Shown here in pieces: positions 36,011 through 47,428 of a stretch of 64,000 bases of DNA (position 1 is the stretch's first letter; every line of letters starts with the position of its first letter). The position numbers and the translations under genes were made by a program. A model generated the notes under the pieces. That model made no database searches. It had not been told where the DNA came from and saw nothing but the letters and a program-made list of their open reading frames with translations. The DNA is from Caprella mutica. Its lineage: Eukaryota; Arthropoda; Malacostraca; Amphipoda; Caprellidae. The stretch is taken from contig CANNZV010000846.1 in assembly GCA_947561585.1 (NCBI GenBank), positions 1 to 64,000 on the forward strand, written 5' to 3'.

Positions 36011-36116
36011 TAGCCTTTGCGCATGCGCAGTCCTTGATCTTTCAAGTTCACGTCATTTATAGACAGTTTTGCGCATGCGCAGTCCTTGTTCTGTCAAGTT
36101 CACGTCATTTTTAGAC
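36011..36116. promoter_or_regulatory. Tandem 52-bp duplication carrying NRF1-type sites
   Basis: TGCGCATGCGCA occurs at 36018-36029 and 36070-36081, each followed by AGTCCTTG and TCAAGTTCACGTCATTT. The palindrome matches the known NRF1 consensus (YGCGCAYGCGCR), and CACGTCA resembles a CRE/E-box half. Such sites normally mark promoters. None of the recognised genes starts here: the GT31 gene ends to the left, and HEXIM is transcribed toward this point. Confidence 0.5.
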
Positions 36117-36641
36117 ATCACTTAAAATAGCATGCAATGTCACCACTATGATTTATTTTTATAAGACGACTGAAATGCGATGGTTTCATTTTTTTAAATA
36201 AACCATCGTTTTCTTAAATAAAGTAATTGTAAAGTCTCTTGATATGAAATGTATTTTTGTTTCAAAAATTGGAGTCAGATCTGAGTTTTCATTTTAAGGA
36301 GTGACTAAGCTTGAACGCTTCTATTTTCCCGCCTTTTTACCTTATGGTCACATTCTGCCTTTCTGATACCATAAATAAAATAGTTCATTGATATTATAGC
36401 ATGAATAGTGTCCTAGTTCTCAGAATATTCAATTTTGAAAGCTGTACCTAAATCATTTCTTTTGTACTCTGTTTAACAGAATTTGTAGCTTTTTAATGCT
36501 TACACCATGTCATTTCAATATACCTGACTCATGTTTTAAGGCTAGTATATTCAATTTTATTATTCCATACCATACCTTTCCAAGTTTTTCTTCTGTTTTT
36601 AGCTCTCTCCCTAGGTTTAGAAGTAGTATTTTTAGGTGTTA

Positions 36642-36898
36642 AAGGCCGTACACACACAGGCTTTTTTTAAGTCTTTCCACCAGACCTTTTGATAAGCTCC
36701 TCCTACTTTTTCCACGAGAATAAGAAAAAATGATATAGTTGTTATTTCAGTTGGTATCCATGATACCTGCAGGTATCATGGATACCAACTAAAATAAATA
36801 GTAATTATCAGGTTTTGTAATATATTCTCGTGGAAAAAGGAGCTTATCAAAAGGTCTGGTGGAAACTTAAAAAACCCTGTGTGTGTACGCGGCCCTTA
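36642..36898. mobile_element. GGCCGTACACAC-family MITE
   Basis: AAGGCCGTACACACACAGGC at the left faces GTGTGTACGCGGCCCTTA at the right. Inner arms are AGTCTTTCCACCAGACCTTT and AAGCTCCTCCTACTTTTTCC. The core TTGGTATCCATGATACC, TGCA, GGTATCATGGATACCAA is the same as in the GGGTAAG family although the ends are unrelated. Confidence 0.9.
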
Positions 36899-37430
36899 GT
36901 CGTGTGAGGGCCAGTTTTTTCGTGTACCTACCATGAATGTTTTGTGTCAGAAATAACGGCTTCAAACTGTAAATATTCGGAGGATTTTTACTCTTGAGAG
37001 TTGGTATTAAAAACACTGGAAACTTTTACCGTCCAGACAGTTCCAAACAGCCATTCTAACCAGTCATGTGTAAATATTCTAATCTTTATTTCTTTCACTT
37101 GCTAGCTTTTTGTTAATTAACTCTAACTAGCGAATTAATTGTACCACATTATATAGGACTCTTATTCATAATAAAAATTGAAAAAAATTCTTAAATTTTG
37201 CTGCAAATAATTGGTTCAACTCTTCTTGTATTTAAATTTTTTTGCTAACTAAAATCTTGTTTTATGATATTTGACTGTCATGAGAGATGTTTTTATGACC
37301 ACAGTTCCTTTTCCATTCGTATAAATTTAGCATTTTTATTTATTTAGCCAATAGTTTGGTGTATCATTTCAATAAACAAACTTTGAATACATTAATAATC
37401 AGTGATAAATAATGTATGCATAATAACGTA
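36899..37430. other. Intergenic sequence, no feature seen
   Basis: AT-rich, with no exon or element supported. Confidence 0.4.
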
Positions 37431-37613
37431 TCGGGTAACTTTAAAAAATAATGTTCTATCGTCCACATTTTTGAATCTATTGAAAAAAAATCAATTCGAC
37501 TCCTCTTAATCCGTATGTATCATGGATACGGAGAATTAAAATACTAGTAGTTGAATTTTTTTCCAATAGGATCGAAAATGAGGAACCGTTCGATATCTCG
37601 GAACATACCCTAA
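37431..37613. mobile_element. GGGTAAG-family MITE, diverged left arm
   Basis: Starts TCGGGTAACTTTAAAAAATA and ends GAACCGTTCGATATCTCGGA then ACATACCCTA. Core remnant TGTATCATGGATACGGAG. Confidence 0.7.
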
Positions 37614-38104
37614 GTAGAAATTTGTTATTTGGCTCCTATTGTTATTAATTGAAGATGATTTATCATCCGAGGAGGAAGGATGCAAAATATTAATAGTTAC
37701 CTCTATTTTAATTGTTGAACTCTATTAGGTAGCTAACCATACTGAGCCTGAAAATAAAAACAGGAATAATAATTTTATACGATTTATTTTTAAAGTTTTT
37801 AGGAATTCAAATTGTGAAGTATATAACTTTTAATTGGTCTTATCAAATTCATTTGGACCTGTAATAGAAAAATGCTATTAAATATTTCAAGAGCCATTTA
37901 TTAATAATTCTAAAATGTCTAGAATCATATATGTATTATATTTTGAAAGATTTAGGGCAAATAAACTTTTTTGAAATAATATTTTTTTCATTTACCTTCA
38001 CAAAAGACAGCAACTGCATAATTAATGTAAAAACAGAGTTCTTTCATTTGCGAATAGATATTAAGTGGATAGCTAAACTTTCCATAAATAAATAGTTGAG
38101 TTAA

Positions 38105-39256
38105 CTAATCCTTGGACTCCTTGTTAACCTTATTTTGCTTCTCTTGGTTATTATCTTCATCTGATTCAGATTCACTGGAAGAAGAGCTGCTGCTGGATGA
38201 TGAGCTAGAGGAAGAGGAGGAGGAGCTGGATGTGGAAGATGAGGAGCCTTGGGACACCTTCTCCTTCAGCTGCCCATTTTGTGACTTGAGTGACTCGTTC
38301 TCAACCTGTAGGTTGATTAAAGCGTTCTGAAGTTTATTGAGAATGTTAGATGGTCTTGAAGCTATCTTGGCCCTCAAACTAGCAAGTTTTGCCTCCGTGT
38401 TCACTATAGCGGACTTTAAGCTGTTAGAACTGGAATGCATGAGTGCGTCTTCGTGTGCCGATCTGTATGCCAACTCAAAATCATTTTTGGCAAACGAAGC
38501 AAAGTGTCGGGTGTTGATTTCACACTTTTCACCGTCATTGCTGTTGTCTTCTTCATTAGAGTCAAAATTGTAGAAGAGGATGGAATTCTCATGATTGTCC
38601 ATAATGAACTGTGTGCTGTTTTCAGGTGCTCTGCATCCTTGGGATCCCGCTGGCCTCAGTAATGGGCGCTCAGTTGTTACATTCTTCTTGTTGCGTAGCT
38701 TCTTTTTCTGGTTCTTCTTCCTGTTTCGTGTCTGATCATGCATGTTCAGTTTATTTTCACTCATTTGTTGACCGAAGCTTTTACTATAACTTTCTTGATC
38801 AGTGACTTCAACCATTTCGTCATCACAAATAGGATTCTGTTCACAGCCATCTTTTAATTCTTTTGTCTCCTCCTTCATTTCTGATGGATTTAATTCAGTT
38901 TTAGTTTGTGGTTTTATATCTCCACTACTAGACTCTCCTTTTGAAATGTCTTTATCACAGTTTTCTTGTTTTTTCATATCATCACTAGTGATTTCTTTAC
39001 TTAAAATGTCATCTTCACTATTTTCTATTAGTATAACATCCTGTTTAAGTTTTTCTTGTTTTACTTCTTGTGTGACATCTTGAGAAGTATTTTCGGAACT
39101 AACTAGTGGTGGTGATACTTTATCAATATTAAAAGTAGCAGAGTTGGATATTTCTTTAATGCCAGTTAGTTCTACTGATTTAGAAATATTAGATTCAATT
39201 GCAATACTGGAGTCCTGAAGGCATTCTTCAGTTTTGATTTTTGTAGACTCTTCCAT
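38105..39256 (-). CDS. HEXIM: HEXIM-like P-TEFb inhibitor
   Basis: 383 residues from an ATG in good context (GAAATGG) to TAG, coding in one exon, as is usual for HEXIM genes. HEXIM proteins bind 7SK RNA and hold CDK9/cyclin T inactive in the nucleus. Order: acidic, low-complexity N-terminus (1-175); basic patch RNRKKNQKKKLRNKK (about 177-191, the 7SK/importin-binding position); APENSTQFIMDNHE (about 210-223), aligned with the PYNT/TTQF segment; acidic stretch (232-247); FAKNDFELAYRSAHEDAL (about 255-272), aligned with the segment holding the inhibitory tyrosine; a coiled coil (about 276-335); then poly-Ser and an acidic tail. The PYNT tyrosine is replaced by Glu, the TTQF phenylalanine and one of the two later tyrosines are kept, and the WKPYY block is missing. 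The assignment comes from motif order and is a divergent match. Confidence 0.65.
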   Translation of the reverse strand: MEESTKIKTEECLQDSSIAIESNISKSVELTGIKEISNSATFNIDKVSPPLVSSENTSQDVTQEVKQEKLKQDVILIENSEDDILSKEITSDDMKKQENCDKDISKGESSSGDIKPQTKTELNPSEMKEETKELKDGCEQNPICDDEMVEVTDQESYSKSFGQQMSENKLNMHDQTRNRKKNQKKKLRNKKNVTTERPLLRPAGSQGCRAPENSTQFIMDNHENSILFYNFDSNEEDNSNDGEKCEINTRHFASFAKNDFELAYRSAHEDALMHSSSNSLKSAIVNTEAKLASLRAKIASRPSNILNKLQNALINLQVENESLKSQNGQLKEKVSQGSSSSTSSSSSSSSSSSSSSSSSSSESESDEDNNQEKQNKVNKESKD

Positions 39257-39264
39257 TTCAAAAA

Positions 39265-39267
39265 TCT
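39265..39267 (-). other. Probable 3' splice site in the HEXIM-like 5'UTR
   Basis: On the minus strand CTCTCATTTTCAG ends at 39266, nine bases before the ATG. It suggests a non-coding first exon further right. The matching donor was not identified. Confidence 0.45.
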
Positions 39268-40860
39268 GAAAATGAGAGAAGAGAGATAAACTAATTATGA
39301 AAAAGATAGATTAATAGGAGAAATTAGTATTGGTTTTGCAGAGCAGTTAGATAGAAAGAAACAAATTTTAAAAGTTCTTCATGGAGATGCATTAAAAATT
39401 CTGTTAGGCTACTCTACAGTAGTGGTTCCTCGAGTATTTCTCTCACACACCGCTTGCTTTTCCTGTCAGATTGTGTCCATAAGATTACACAATATATCCT
39501 GTAACTATGCAGATATTTTTTATTTTGAAATTATAATAAAATTTTAAACTCTGCATGTAGACAAATAATTAATAGTTTACTAATTAACTTCTATATTAGT
39601 AGTTATTTAATGCCATTCTGCATGAACTATGATAGTACCAACTTTAAGATCATTTATCATAGTTTGTGCTGCCAAATTAATCTAATTCTTGGAAGAAGAC
39701 TGTCATTATTGGTCATTCAATACATTTTTGGACATCCAATTAAGTAGCTAGTTAAGAATGTTGGTTTAAATATTTTAATCTTATGACAAAATAGATTATA
39801 TCATTTATAATCACCAGGTAAAAAAGCATGACTTTTCTCATCATTATAATGGAGAGTTTATGTCAGGTATTTAGAGCACTTCAATTGCAACTGTAGTGTA
39901 GAGTATTATCTGATTTTCCCTTATGCTAAGTATGCCAGAATGTTATTTGAGAGAATTTATGTAAATTTAAACAATTTGGAGAGAAAATTAGCTTCTTTAA
40001 GAAAGAGCTGGAAAGATACAATTGGAGAATTCATGAACCATACAATTTTACTTGGATCATCATATATTATATGCATATGACAGTCAGCAAGACACCACTA
40101 AGATCAGATTTAAACTAAATAAAGGCCATGTAAAGTTATATTGATAGTTGATACATTAGTTATTTTTATTTTATGAACTAGATAATAGTTTGAGCTTTGA
40201 GAACTACTACCTACCAGCTAAGCCCTAAAATTTTATTTTAACTAGCATGTTCCTGAAAATGATATCAAAATGGACATAAATCCATACTATCCCACAAATT
40301 AATATTTTGATGTTCAGGATTAATATATAAATGGTTGAAGAATGATTGAAGAAGAGGAGTTGGTGTCTTCATCTTCGTAACCTGTCTACGACATGGGGAG
40401 ATTTAAGAAGCACCTTTGGATGAATATTTTCAAGGAACAACTTGAAAACGAGCTAAGAAACCTGCTCGAAATATTGTTCATTAAAATATAATTGCCAGTG
40501 GAGTCTCAATTTCCCATAAATCTATACTGCAAAAAATGAGACATTTTTCGTAAGAACAGTTGTTAATCATCCTATAGTTACTATATTTAAATGTAATTAG
40601 CAAAGAATAGAAAGCAAAATAGAGTATTTAATGGAAAACACTTCACCAGTTTCTGCAGTGTGGATATAAATCACTCCTTCCACTGTGTACTAGTTATGCT
40701 CTCTTCTGGACACTAGCAGACAATCAGACCTGTTCAAAACTTTGATGTAGGAATAAATAATGGTTTAACTGGGTGTCTTGAAGATTTGAAAGATTCAAGA
40801 ACAAACTGTCATAAACTTCTGAGATTTGAACTTGGTCCTTTTGAAAACTAAGCCAATTAA
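39268..40860. other. Non-coding; likely HEXIM 5' intron or upstream flank
   Basis: Includes a hAT-like motif (AGTGGTTCCTCGAGTATTTC near 39420) similar to the one at 16100. No promoter could be assigned. Confidence 0.4.
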
Positions 40861-43800
40861 TTGGCTTTAACTGACATACTCTGTAACATGGCCTATAGGC
40901 CCAGTCTTAAAAGAATGTTTCCTCAGACCAGTGTCAGACCCTATGTAATAAAGCATGTCCAAACATTAACAGACCAAACTCGCCATTTTGATGACGAGTT
41001 TGTGACAGTTATATTGAGCCCTTCAATTGCAAATGGAGAGAAATATCTATTATACTCCTATGCATTTTGGAGAGAAATTTGGTTATTTTTAGGGAGAGCT
41101 AGAGACAATTTCACAAATGAAGAGTTTATTAGCCATACTATATTACTTGGTTATCTAGCAAGGGGGTTCGGAGGGCGGCCTGGCCCCCGATACATCTAAC
41201 TGATAAATTTTTATTTACACCTCGCTCCTCAGACCCCAGTCTGTATTTGGTGTACAAAATCCCACCAACTTGTTCAAGATCCACCAACATATTTGGCTGA
41301 TCCATCAACATTTTCTTTATTTACTACTCTGACATTTAGCAATGGAAAATTAATGGTAACATAGGAATAAATAGCTAAAAATCCACTGACTTTGCCAGAA
41401 TATTTTTTCAAAGGGGAACCAAAAGTTTATAATTGTTACCATATGAAATTATTAGTTTTCCCAGACTGCAGGATCTGGTAAAGTGTTCTCCAAGAAATCA
41501 TAAATTTTGGGATCTGTTCTCAGTAAAATACATGGAAATATAGGAGGAAATTAGGGATTGTTTGCACAGAAAACGTTAAAAATGTCCCATATTCTGCAGA
41601 CTGGCCGAGTTTTCTATGATAAATTTTATTTCCTATTCTAAATTAAAAATCCCAATCAAATCATTAAACTGGGTAGTATAAATTGTCTATAAACAATGCT
41701 TCAAAGTATGGACAAAGTCGCCACTATATTGGCGACTTTTGAGAGGTGGAATAAGTTTAGAAAGCTGTAAGTAACAAGTAAATCACTCCTAAAATAGTCT
41801 CAAGAGATGTATATGAATCAGTCTGTATTTGGTGCACAAAATCCCACTGACTTTTTGAAAAAGCTGGAAAAAAACGCCATAAATTTCCAGTAATTTGGCT
41901 GATCCACCAACATTTTCCCAATTTATCCACCAAAAATTAATGGTGACAGAATAAATAGACATGAAGCATAAGGATGGTTTTAAGTGCAAAATCTTCACTA
42001 GGAAGTCAAATATCTGGTGACTTTTCTGCTACACTTGGAAACATGGTCTATAAAAGTATAAAATTATAAACAATGAATTCAGGTCTGTCTGCAGCAAGGT
42101 ACCAAGTAAAATAGTATGTCTCATAAACTCTCCATTTGTCTCTCCAGTTCTCTCCAAAAATAACCAAATTTCTCTCCAAAATGATCAAATTACCATTAAT
42201 TCTCTCCAAATTAACATTGTAGCATAGGAGAAAGTTAGACATTTCTCACCATTTGTAATTGGAGGGCTCAAAATAACTGTCACAAACTCGCCCTTAAAAT
42301 GGCGAGTTCGTGACATTTATTTTCCAGTCAGTAGAATATTGGAGATATTTAGGATATTCTCTGAGTCTCTCTCCGAACAATTTTGAATTAATTCCTATAT
42401 TTACATTAATTTTGATACAAACAGAATAAGAGGTCTCTAAGAACACTTAACCAGTTTCTGAAGACTGGCTTATTTTGAGCCCTTCAATTGCAAATGGTGA
42501 GAGATATCTGTTTTCTAAAATTTTCTCATATGCTAGAATCCAAGTACACTAGAATAGCTCATAAACTCTCCATTTGAGAAAATTTGTCTCTCCAACTCTC
42601 TCCAAAAATAACCAAGCAAATTTCTCTCCAAAATGATCAATTTACCAGTCTGCAGAATATGGGAGATATTTGGGATATTCTCTCTGAACAATTTTGAATT
42701 AATTCCTATATTTACATTAATTTTCCTACGAACAGAATAAGAGATCTCTACAAACACTTTACAAGTTCTGCAGACTGGTGATCAAATTGTCATATAATTC
42801 TCTCCAAATTTTCTGTATTTGGTGCAGAAAGTTCCACTGACTTTTTGAAAAAGATGAAAAAATCCACCATAAATTTCCAGTAATTTGGCTAATCCACCAA
42901 CATTTCACACTTTTTCCTAATGAAAATTAATGGTAACATAGGAATAAATAGCTAAAATCCACCAACTTTTCCAGAATGTTATTTTCAATGGAGAAAAAAA
43001 TAAATTACAGTCTGGCAGACTGGCTCCAAAATAACATTGTAGCATAGGAGAAAAATATATATTTCTCGCCATTTGTAATTGATGGGTTTAAAATAACTGT
43101 CACAAACTCACCATTAAAATGGCAAGTTTGGACATTTACCTGGACTACAATTATCAATTTCACTCCATATAGGCCACAGCCTATAATAAATCATCATTCA
43201 AATTACCTATTTGATAGAACGTACAGTGGTTTGCAATACAGTACTAAGTAGGGCGCCGCTCAGCTTTAAGACACGAATCTAGTAGTCATAGGTCTAACTT
43301 CTAAGCCCTAAGGTTACCATTCAGTCTGCAAAAGATGCATGAAGTTGTGAAGTTTATCCGGCAACTATTCAGGCCTTGAAATTAGTCTCCTGAATTATTT
43401 GGCGACAATTTTATATTTAATTCCTATGTTTACATCATACATGTAATTAATGGAGAGTATTTGGATTTTTTTGTTATTTTGGAGAGAAATTTGAAAATCC
43501 TTGGAGAGAAAATGTCCCAAACCACTCCAACAGTATCTAAAAGCTGAGGGGCGCACCACATTACGGCGCACTATAATACGGCACACCACTGTACACTCTT
43601 CTATCAATGATTTCAACATAATTGTCTGTTATGTAGTTTGTTGTACTGCACATGATTGTTTAAAGACCCGGCAATGGGGTTCAACCGTTCAGGGGGCAGC
43701 ACGCCCCCCGATCCAGTCTGCAGAAAATGGAACATTTTTCCAAGACTTTGTGCGGGAGTTTTTGATTGAATTTTTAGAAATTGGAGATCTCTGCAGGAGA

Positions 43801-44280
43801 TCTCAGATCTTGAATTAATTCCTATGTTGCCATTAATTTAGCTGCAGGAGATTTTGAATTAATTTCTATATTACCATTAATTTAGCTGCGGGAGATTCTG
43901 AATCTGATGCTGAGAGTCGGAGACTACGGAGAGATTCGAGAAACTGTCACTCAAATTAAAATCTCTGCGGGAGAAGACACATTCTGCAGAATGGCCATAT
44001 ATCATTAATCTTCATTCAAATTACCTAGGTATCTAATAGGATGTACAGTGGTGCGGCGCTCAGCTTATAGATACGTATCATCCCAAAAATTAAATATCTG
44101 GAGACTGATTATGCATGCTGAGTGATGGCGGGCTGATGCATTGCTTTGCAGAATGCCACTGGATTACCATTAACTTTTGGAGGGGAAACTGGAAAAATGT
44201 TGGAGGACTAGACAAATTGATGTAAAATGTTGGCAGCTAAAAAGTCGGAAGAGTTCAATGCACCAAATACAAACTGGCCC
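40861..44280. mobile_element. Cluster of fragments of one dispersed repeat
   Basis: The same phrases recur in both orientations: TTGAGCCCTTCAATTGCAAA (41014, 42476; inverted near 42250 and 43075), CTGTCACAAACTCGCC with AAATGGCGAGTT, CTGTATTTGGTGCACAAAAT (41235, 41823; also 42815 and 48310), TCTCTCCAAAATGATCAA, and GGGGGTTCGGAGGGCGGCCT-like GC blocks (41163, 43676; inverted at 59745). No intact coding domain. It reads as a mosaic of rearranged copies of an older element. Confidence 0.6.
41714..41739. repeat. Perfect 10-bp hairpin
   Basis: AAAGTCGCCA and TGGCGACTTT are separated by CTATAT. Confidence 0.75.
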
Positions 44281-44755
44281 GTAGCCCGTAGGTAGGCCTA
44301 CCTACTTTTTTTTATCACTCACCTAATACAAATTTAGAAACGCCTTCAAAATTATTTCAATTGTAGGTAGTATGTTTACAGTCCCTCAAATTGTGATCAG
44401 ACCAAAGAAGATCTCCAATTAGCCTTAGGGAGGTCCCAGAGATGCACCAACAGTCCAACCTAGTTTGTTACTTTGTGTGACAAACTAGAAGTCTGGGGGC
44501 AGTTTTAATTAAATGTCGGAAATTTTCTCCAAGCTCCTAAAACGGCCATCAAAATATGAATTATATGTAACATGGAGAACCCTGTTAACTAGACTTCAAA
44601 TGAAATTAGTTGTATCTGTTTTCTCATTTATTAATAATATCGACGGCAACCATAAGAAAACTGATATTAAATAATACAGTACGTTAAATGATTAATGTCA
44701 GATTTTGATATCAAATACTAATTTTAATTTTTAAATCGGTCATTTTAACCAATCT

Positions 44756-45509
44756 AAGGCCAGCCATACACGATGATGTCCACCTGACAGGATGGCAGAA
44801 AAGCCATTATGGTCAGGCTGCCCAGGATACAGTAACATAGGGTATGGTAATCAGCTGATTGAATCTATAGTTTGACGTGACCACCTGGTGACTCAAAATG
44901 GCGACTCTGACCACACTTTGAAACATGGAAAAACCTACTTAAACTTAATCACTTTTAAATTGAATTTTTTCTTATCAATTACTAACTAGGCATTGGTTAA
45001 ATTGTATTTCCATTATTTTTTTCCTTATTTGTTATTCATTGGAACTACAATTGAGCAGTTAACTAGCACTAGTTTAGGCTGCTAGGTAGCATATGTTCAA
45101 GACCCTATTTTTTATAGATAAGTAAAAGAAATTAACAATTAAAACACACCCGAATTATATCTATATATTCAACTTTGAGGTTCAATCACCATTTTCGCTT
45201 TTCTTTTGTACGAAACCCTTATAAAAATGACTTTAAACTTCTCGATATTAACATGCAAATACGAGGAATTATGAGCCGCTCGGTCACAAACAAGGAATGT
45301 GTTGTTGTGGTGACGTCATTTTTTTGTGTCGTCTGCTAGGTACCATACCTGATTATGTTCTTATACCTTGAGGCTGCCGTACCCATTATGGTTGGCAATA
45401 TAAGTGCCAAAAGTCCGCTTTACCGACCATAATTATGGAAGTCAAAGCGGACTTTCAGATTGGGATGCGTATCTGTCAGGTGGACATCATAGTGTATGGC
45501 CGGCCTTAG
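44756..45509. mobile_element. 754-bp element with about 35-bp terminal inverted repeats
   Basis: CTAAGGCCAGCCATACACGA with GATGTCCACCTGACAG at the left is mirrored by CTGTCAGGTGGACATC and GTGTATGGCCGGCCTTAG at the right. Near the right end is a second inverted pair (AAAAGTCCGCTTTACC and GTCAAAGCGGACTTT). No transposase, so it is non-autonomous. Confidence 0.85.
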
Positions 45510-45730
45510 GGGAACGATTTTAACTAATGATTTTACTACTGTACAATTCGCACCCTCAAATTGGACTGGGGTTTACCGGTCCTCGACGATAAAAAGGTTC
45601 TTGACCACCGATATAGCTGACGTCAGAAGGATTTACAACAAGGGACTTGAAGAAGTAGTCAGAAAGGAAAGTAGCTTCATGTACAAAGTCACCTACCACA
45701 AGTCTGTGACAATGCTAAATAAAAGACGAA
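45510..45730 (+). mobile_element. SINE-like repeat, diverged copy
   Basis: Contains CTGACGTCAGAAGG, AGGGACTTGAAGAAGTAGTC and AAAGTCACCTACCAC. It keeps a 96-codon open frame by chance. It touches the TIR element on its left. Confidence 0.6.
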
Positions 45731-46325
45731 CTAATTATCATCTGATATGTAATATTTATAATAGTTTACAGGATAAAATTAGGTAATTATTTGTACACAG
45801 GAGATTACAGTTAATTTAAAATACAGCCATCAAAATATCTTCTAGAACCTAATGAGCGGGAAGCAGAACTACCAACTTTAATTACGCTAATATTTACACA
45901 GAAAAAATACCATTAAAAATCTACCTCAGTACACAGGATTTGAGAGAAGTGGACACAGACGTTAAAGCCCATACTAGTTGTGAAATAGAGTAATGCCAAC
46001 AGCTAACAATTGTTTATTAAAAGATAAAACCATGTAACTACATGAATAATAGGAATAGTTTAAAAGGAGATGTTAAATTAATAAATTATCAAAAAGTAAT
46101 ACAAATGCGACATTATATTAACTTTATATTTTAACTTGGGTAATGAACCTATTTGATGCTAATTATTATTTACTAATTACCAAATAAAAATGTTCAACAG
46201 AGCATTATTAAAAACTATAATGGCTACCAAAATACATTTGGATAGAAGAAGCTAATATCAACTGTCATAGTTTAAAATAATGCTCATAGGAAATTATTAA
46301 TTTAATTAATTAATTATTAATTTAA
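45731..46325. other. AT-rich intergenic sequence
   Basis: No supported feature. Confidence 0.4.
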
Positions 46326-46690
46326 TAGGGGGTTTAACGTCTGTTTCGGAACCAAAGGCCATATCGCTGACGTCAAAAGGAAATTAAATACAAGGGACTG
46401 GAAGAAGCAGTCAGAGAGGAAAGTGGCTCCATGAACAAAGTCACTTACCACCGTCGGTGACAATGCTCATGGATGCAGAAAAGCTACTCCGTGAATACAG
46501 TCACTTAGCTACCAAGGAATGTGACGAAACGGGACACAAGCACCGGTGGCTGCACTCACGGATGGAAGAGGAAAATGAAGAGGTGATAGTAAATGAAGCC
46601 TATGAGCCTACCTAACACAAAAATCTAAGACCTCGTAGTTGAAGAGCATAACCCTAGCGCTATCCTCTAAAACTGCAAGTAGCGTTAAAA
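46326..46690 (+). mobile_element. SINE-like dispersed repeat, most complete copy
   Basis: About 360 bp from GGGTTTAACGTCTGTTTCGG to AAGTAGCGTTAAAAAAATAA, with an A-rich right end that suggests retroposition. Other copies lie at 8676, 12918, 21760, 31984, 32203, 45510 and 62035. One internal frame (after GTGACAATGCTC) stays open for about 55 codons and is conserved in the reverse copy at 12918. No tRNA- or 5S-like promoter boxes were recognised. Confidence 0.75.
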
Positions 46691-47281
46691 AAATAATAAA
46701 CATGGTAAAAATTAAAAAAGACAATCCATAATCCAAATTACAACAGTTCAGGGCCCAAGGGACGCCACCCCCCTTCTCTTTCATTCACCACAGACAGCTT
46801 CAGGATAGAGCCCCTGGGGTCCATATAGTAATTAGTAAAGTAATATAAGCATATGGTTATTGATTCATTACCCAGTTATTATTTACCCACTAGCTAAAAA
46901 CTGAGCAAACTCTGAGATCATTTAATTCTCCATGGTTTAAAACATTAAATAGTGCCTACCTACCTAACTAAACTAACTTGAAAAAGATGCACATAGCTAT
47001 TTTGAGTAAGAACAAGGGACTCCATGAAAGAAGACAGAAGTTAAATAGGTCTTCTAGAAGTTAAATAAAAGATAAATAGGTCTCGGTACTTATAGGGTTA
47101 AGGGATATCCTTTCACAGAAACAAAGAACTTCCTAAAAGAAGACAGAAAGGCAGTGTTAAAGTCTTCTGAACATGTAGGATATTATGCTTCAAAAGAACT
47201 TTCTAAAAGAAGAAAGAGAGAAAAGTGGTCAAGACTTAGGAACCTCAAGCTTGAAAAGTACAAAGGACTTCCAGGAAGCAA
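46691..47281. other. 3' flank of HIRA
   Basis: Probably includes the HIRA 3'UTR on the minus strand. No convincing poly(A) signal was identified. Near-duplicate blocks AGAACTTCCTAAAAGAAGAC and AGAACTTTCTAAAAGAAGAA at 47130-47215. Confidence 0.4.
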
Positions 47282-47428
47282 TTATATCATCAAGTCATCC
47301 ATTGGGGCCTCTTCCTGGTGGCTGATGAGTTCCTTATACTCTGTGTAGAGTCTTTGAAGGCGCCCCTGTATATCCAGTAGCAGCAGTTCATTGAGGAGTG
47401 ACTTCAGTAAACTCAACTTATCAGTACC
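47282..47428 (-). CDS. HIRA: HIRA last exon
   Basis: 48 residues and [23 protein letters not shown] followed by LYTEYKEL matches the vertebrate C-terminus (LLKELLP, LRFQRLFTE). Phase-0 start after CCCAAAG. Confidence 0.9.
   Translation of the reverse strand, partial: GTDKLSLLKSLLNELLLLDIQGRLQRLYTEYKELISHQEEAPMDDLMI

Noticed and set aside
40861..41199. 112-codon frame starting MALTDILCNMAYRP
   Set aside because: Lies across fragments of the dispersed repeat mosaic, with no domain, splice or conservation support.
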